Assembly: GCA_965219915.1 (NCBI GenBank)
Contig: OZ244794.1
Location: 1,550,001-1,614,000 of the forward strand
Source of the DNA: Bin80 sp965219915
GTDB lineage: Bacteria; Bacteroidota; Rhodothermia; Rhodothermales; Bin80
Length of the DNA stretch: 64,000 nt
Direction of reading: 5' to 3'
A model generated the notes under the pieces. That model had not been told where the DNA came from. It made no database searches and saw only the letters and a program-made list of their open reading frames with translations. The position numbers were made by a program, and so were the translations under genes. Each line of letters opens with the position of its first letter. Within the stretch, counting starts at the first letter, position 1. Shown in pieces: positions 60,543 to 64,000 of this stretch.

Positions 60543-60551
60543 TCTTTAGTC

Positions 60552-61817
60552 ATGGACAATAACGGGGACAGCGGTCGACTTAAATGCTCGTTTTGTAATC
60601 GTACAAGCGACGAGGTCAACTCTCTAATCGCAGGGCAGGATGTGTTTATCTGTGATCGATGCATTACAGATGCCCGGGTCATTTTGGACGACGGTAGTAT
60701 TCCAGAGAGCGAATCGCTGCCGCGTCGCAAAAAACGACGCAGGAAGCAGATGACACCCAAGCAAATCAAGGCCGCCCTGGATGAGCATGTGATTGGGCAG
60801 GAACGCGCCAAAAAGACATTGGCCGTTGCAGTTTACAACCATTATAAGCGTGTGGAATCGAAGGATTTCATGCCGAACTTCTCGGAGGTTGAATTGGAAA
60901 AATCAAATGTTCTGCTTTTGGGACCGAGTGGAACAGGGAAAACACTACTTGCACGCACGCTCGCGAGGATTTTGGATGTGCCATTTTCGATTAGTGATGC
61001 GACCACACTCACCGAGGCAGGTTATGTAGGAGAGGATGTGGAGACAGTTATATCCAATCTTCTAGGGGCAGCGGATTTTGAGATCGAACATGCACAACGC
61101 GGGATCGTCTTTATCGATGAGATAGACAAGATTGCGCGCAAGAGTGACAACACATCCATAACGAGGGATGTATCGGGAGAAGGTGTGCAGCAGGCGTTAC
61201 TCAAGGTAATTGAGGGAACGCAGGCGGCAGTCCCCCCCAAAGGCGGACGCAAGCACCCGGAGCAAAACCTGGTCCAGGTTGATACGGGAGGGATACTCTT
61301 TATTTGCGGTGGTGCATTCGAGGGGCTCCCGGAAATCATTGCACGTAGGCTAAACGTAAACAGGATTGGCTTTACGTCCGTAGAGAAAAAACGTTATGAC
61401 AAGTCGGACTCCGAGGTGCTGCAGTTTGTGGAACCGGACGATTTGATGCAGTTTGGGCTGATTCCCGAACTGATTGGACGTTTGCCGGTCACCGCCTCAC
61501 TGGACATTTTATCGGAGGAGGAGATGATACGCATCCTTACGGAGCCCAAAAATGCTATAGTGCGACAATATCAGAAGTTGTTTGCACTTGATGGGATTAA
61601 GTTGGTTTTTGATGAATCCGCACTCCGTGGCATCGTAGCGCGTGCGCTTGACCTGCGTACAGGGGCACGTGGATTGCGCAGTATACTTGAACAGTCGATG
61701 TTGGACATCATGTTCGAGATTCACAGCTTAAGCGATGTTGGCGTCTGTCGCATAACAGGAGATACGATCCTGCTGGGACGATCTCCCATCTACGAAAAGC
61801 GTAAAGCCTCGGCCTAA
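60552..61817 (+). CDS. clpX: ATP-dependent Clp protease ATP-binding subunit ClpX
   Basis: A 421-residue AAA+ unfoldase that feeds substrates into ClpP. The N-terminal zinc finger has C12, C15, C34 and C37. Walker A is G-P-S-G-T-G-K-T (124-131) and Walker B is F-I-D-E-I-D-K; the pore-loop G-Y-V-G-E-D-V follows Walker A. The C-terminal domain with R-T-G-A-R-G-L-R-S is typical. clpP is not beside it. It starts 9 bases after the sulfatase stop and ends 6 bases before the Omp85 gene. Confidence 0.97.
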   Translation: MDNNGDSGRLKCSFCNRTSDEVNSLIAGQDVFICDRCITDARVILDDGSIPESESLPRRKKRRRKQMTPKQIKAALDEHVIGQERAKKTLAVAVYNHYKRVESKDFMPNFSEVELEKSNVLLLGPSGTGKTLLARTLARILDVPFSISDATTLTEAGYVGEDVETVISNLLGAADFEIEHAQRGIVFIDEIDKIARKSDNTSITRDVSGEGVQQALLKVIEGTQAAVPPKGGRKHPEQNLVQVDTGGILFICGGAFEGLPEIIARRLNVNRIGFTSVEKKRYDKSDSEVLQFVEPDDLMQFGLIPELIGRLPVTASLDILSEEEMIRILTEPKNAIVRQYQKLFALDGIKLVFDESALRGIVARALDLRTGARGLRSILEQSMLDIMFEIHSLSDVGVCRITGDTILLGRSPIYEKRKASA

Positions 61818-61823
61818 ATTGTC

Positions 61824-64000
61824 ATGAGGGGCCTGCTCTGGCTCACCCTCCTGTGGGTCGTGCCGACACCACTGGTTTGGGCGCAGTCAGATCTTTTGGA
61901 GGTAGACCAGAATACAGTAGTGCAACGTGTAGCGTTCAGCTACACGGATGCAGATCGCTATGACCCGCAGTTTACCGTTTCTGAGTTGCGGGCAGTGACT
62001 GCCACACGTGCAATCCCGAAACGCTATTGGTTGCAGCGGTTGCTTGGACGGGCCGAAGCGGAAGATTACAGGCTCAATCCCATTGAGCTGCAGAGGGATG
62101 TGGTCCGCCTCCGTGAGGCTTTCAGGGAAGCCGGTTACCTGCATACGTATGTGGACTATGGGACCTCTACACTGAACAGAGAATCCAATACCGCCCAGAT
62201 CCGATTCAGTGTTACCCAGGGTCCTCCCGTGATCATTCAGGATGTCGGGTTTTATTCAGAAGCAGGATATCTGGCGCAGAGCCTGGATCCAGAGTCGCGG
62301 GCGGCATGGATTGATTTTCGGGATCGGACGAGCTTTGAAGTCGGTGACATTTTCACACATTTCGGGAGTGTGCAGATTGAAGATGCGGTTCTGAGTTGGC
62401 TGAAAGACCAGGGCTATGCCTTTGCCGAGATGAATACCTCCATCAGCATTGATTCAGTTTATAATGCCGCGGATATCGGGTTTTTTGTGGATGCCGGCCC
62501 TCTCGGTTATGTTGACAACATTGAAATCACCGGTGCCCCTGGGACTGGCCGGAATATAGTTCGCAGGGCGTTGTCGCTTGAGCGTGGCGATCTGTTTTCG
62601 CAGCGGGCTTTGATTGAAGGCCAGCGCGCCTTGTTTGCCCTGGGGTTATTCAGTGTTGTCCAGGTGGATACACCGTCGCAAGTACGTGACAGTACGGTGG
62701 ACGTTCGGATTAATTTACAGCGTGCGCGTCCCAGACATATTTCCGCAGAAACCGGTTATCACCAGCGTCAAGGGATCATCGGGGAAGGTCGCTGGATTCA
62801 CCGCAATTTCTTGGGAGGGGCGCGGATACTAACCCTTTCCGCCCAGATGCAGACTGGCCTGTTGGCAACGGCCGGGGTTGGAGCATCGGCGGGGCGCCTG
62901 GCACGCGGGGCCGTCGCGCTGACGCAGCCTCATCTGGGGGTAAGTGAACTGCGCGGTATCCTGGAACCGTTCATTCAGTACGAGCGGGATCCGCTTGCCG
63001 GGGAATCTTCGAACTTTTTTGAATTTAATCGACGCGAGTACGGGGTTTCTACTACATTCATTTACGGTCTGGAGCAAACTCGGGTGCTTAGCCTACGGTA
63101 CAGTCTGAGCCGAACGACTAACTTCACGGCCAATCTCTCGGAGGACGCTTATGATAAGAGTGTACTTTTTTTGGGAGGAACAGTAGGTTGGGCCGACAAT
63201 TTTTTGCGTCCCACTCGCGGGCTGCTCTTCCAGCCGACCATAGAACAGGGCGGGCGTATTGAGTCATGGCTTGGTACACGGCCGTTTGGCGTGAATTATT
63301 TCAAGCTGCAGTTACAGGTCGCGGCGTATGCTCCTCTCATGAGGACAGTCAGTTTTAGTGGACGACTAAAAGCGGGACGGATCTGGCCCGGAGATATAGA
63401 AACCAGGACACTGTACAGTGCGGATGGTGTCCATATGATTGACACGCAGTTTTTGCAGCCTCTTGAAAACCGCTTTGATCCACTCAGGTACTACATAGGT
63501 GGTGCAGACGATGTGCGGGGATGGAGTACGGGCCTGGCAGGTCCGAAGGCTATTCGCACAGATGAGTTGTCTGGCGATGGGACAACTTCGACAGGAGCGG
63601 TGTACGAGCCCATTGGCGGGTTGGCCCGCTTAGCGGCCAGTGCGGAGGTACGTTTTCGCTTGGTCGGGAAGTGGTACGGGGCTACATTCGCAGATGCGGG
63701 TGCAGTTTCGACCCAAGCAGAAGCAAACTGCACAGGTCCACTTTATGAAGATGTCAACCTGACTCAACCGGTAACGGTTCAGTGTGGGTTCAGGGATACT
63801 GGAAAAATTAGATTTAGTGATTTTAAGTTGGGGGCAGGTATAGGTCTGCGTTACGATACCCCCATCGGGTTTATCCGCTTGGATCTTGCAGCCAAACTAA
63901 ACCCTGACCCGCTTGATTTTCAGTCCGCTGAAAATGCTTTGGATGCAGCAGCGACTGGGGAAGAACAAAGGAATCCATGGTATCGCTTTAATGTCCACTT
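61824..64000 (+). CDS. Omp85 (BamA/TamA-type) outer-membrane assembly protein, incomplete at window end
   Basis: An open frame from the ATG at 61824 runs without a stop to the window end (725 codons seen). It starts with a signal peptide (MRGLLWLTLLWVVPTPLVWA, then Q). POTRA-like repeats follow, one at about 225-285 (Y-V-D-N-I-E-I-T-G ... F-A-L-G-L-F-S-V-V-Q-V-D). The C-terminal surface-antigen barrel carries G-G-A-D-D-V-R-G-W near residue 560, a variant of the usual V-R-G-F/Y, and later G-I-G-L-R-Y-D-T-P-I-G. It inserts beta-barrel proteins into the outer membrane, or is a TamA-like relative. It lies 6 bases after clpX. The last strands lie beyond the window. Confidence 0.9.
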   Translation, partial: MRGLLWLTLLWVVPTPLVWAQSDLLEVDQNTVVQRVAFSYTDADRYDPQFTVSELRAVTATRAIPKRYWLQRLLGRAEAEDYRLNPIELQRDVVRLREAFREAGYLHTYVDYGTSTLNRESNTAQIRFSVTQGPPVIIQDVGFYSEAGYLAQSLDPESRAAWIDFRDRTSFEVGDIFTHFGSVQIEDAVLSWLKDQGYAFAEMNTSISIDSVYNAADIGFFVDAGPLGYVDNIEITGAPGTGRNIVRRALSLERGDLFSQRALIEGQRALFALGLFSVVQVDTPSQVRDSTVDVRINLQRARPRHISAETGYHQRQGIIGEGRWIHRNFLGGARILTLSAQMQTGLLATAGVGASAGRLARGAVALTQPHLGVSELRGILEPFIQYERDPLAGESSNFFEFNRREYGVSTTFIYGLEQTRVLSLRYSLSRTTNFTANLSEDAYDKSVLFLGGTVGWADNFLRPTRGLLFQPTIEQGGRIESWLGTRPFGVNYFKLQLQVAAYAPLMRTVSFSGRLKAGRIWPGDIETRTLYSADGVHMIDTQFLQPLENRFDPLRYYIGGADDVRGWSTGLAGPKAIRTDELSGDGTTSTGAVYEPIGGLARLAASAEVRFRLVGKWYGATFADAGAVSTQAEANCTGPLYEDVNLTQPVTVQCGFRDTGKIRFSDFKLGAGIGLRYDTPIGFIRLDLAAKLNPDPLDFQSAENALDAAATGEEQRNPWYRFNVH

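Noticed and set aside
1..64000. CRISPR arrays, tRNA, rRNA
   Set aside because: No regularly spaced short repeats and no tRNA or rRNA signatures were found by reading; a dedicated scan would be needed to exclude weak cases.

Overview
The window looks like a chromosomal piece from a marine or host-associated member of the Rhodothermota/Bacteroidota side of the tree. The evidence is a GWxTD-domain protein, two PorV/PorQ-type outer-membrane proteins beside a secreted protein with a type IX (T9SS) C-terminal sorting domain, a DUF5916 protein, a NanM-like domain fused to a sodium:solute symporter, and start sites that mostly lack clear Shine-Dalgarno sequences. No species is assigned. Both edges cut genes: fmt on the left (first 38 codons, minus strand) and a BamA/TamA-type Omp85 gene on the right (plus strand, runs off the end).

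Layout. 1-2.9 kb: minus-strand housekeeping run pgsA, ftsY, GWxTD protein, fmt. 3.0-10.2 kb: bioY, a TPR-type protein, a tandemly duplicated DinB gene with a decayed 3' end of the TPR gene between the copies, then an acetamidase/formamidase lipoprotein, an S9 peptidase and a CPBP membrane protease. 10.8-24.5 kb: a defence island with a TIR protein, an IS1595/ISXO2 transposase relic, an amino-methyltransferase fused to an Mrr-like nuclease domain, a small membrane protein, and a translationally coupled three-gene operon ending in a 1857-residue DUF1998-type helicase (DruE-like). 25-30 kb: M20 amidohydrolase, DUF5916 protein, argH. 30.5-33.3 kb: an IstB (IS21) relic and a TcmP/DUF5131 gene pair, AT-rich and probably acquired. 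33.5-41.8 kb: AI-2E-family exporter, GlsB-type protein, a five-gene coupled run (M50 protease, lipoprotein, T9SS cargo, PorV-like, PorQ-like) and an aminotransferase. 42-47.2 kb: a sialic-acid module (sialidase, N-acetylneuraminate lyase, NanM-SSS fusion transporter). 47.1-52.7 kb: a direct tandem duplication of about 2.8 kb carrying a secreted Cys-rich protein, an outer-membrane barrel protein and a DUF547 protein; the first DUF547 copy is broken. 52.8-64 kb: GT-C glycosyltransferase, coaD, rsmD, an SDR, an outer-membrane receptor-like protein, EcsC-family protein, sulfatase, clpX and the Omp85 gene.

How the genes work together. The sialidase releases sialic acid, the NanM-like mutarotase domain and symporter would take it up, and the lyase would split it; no NanK or NanE is visible here, so the pathway must be finished elsewhere. 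The PorV/PorQ-like pair and the T9SS cargo suggest a secretion-linked outer-membrane operon. The defence island combines restriction or modification (methyltransferase-nuclease), NAD-depletion-type immunity (TIR) and a large helicase system. The best candidates for an undescribed system are the helicase operon with its convergent methyltransferase-nuclease gene, and the AbiJ-like/TIR/C-terminal-domain protein. No CRISPR array, tRNA or rRNA gene was seen.
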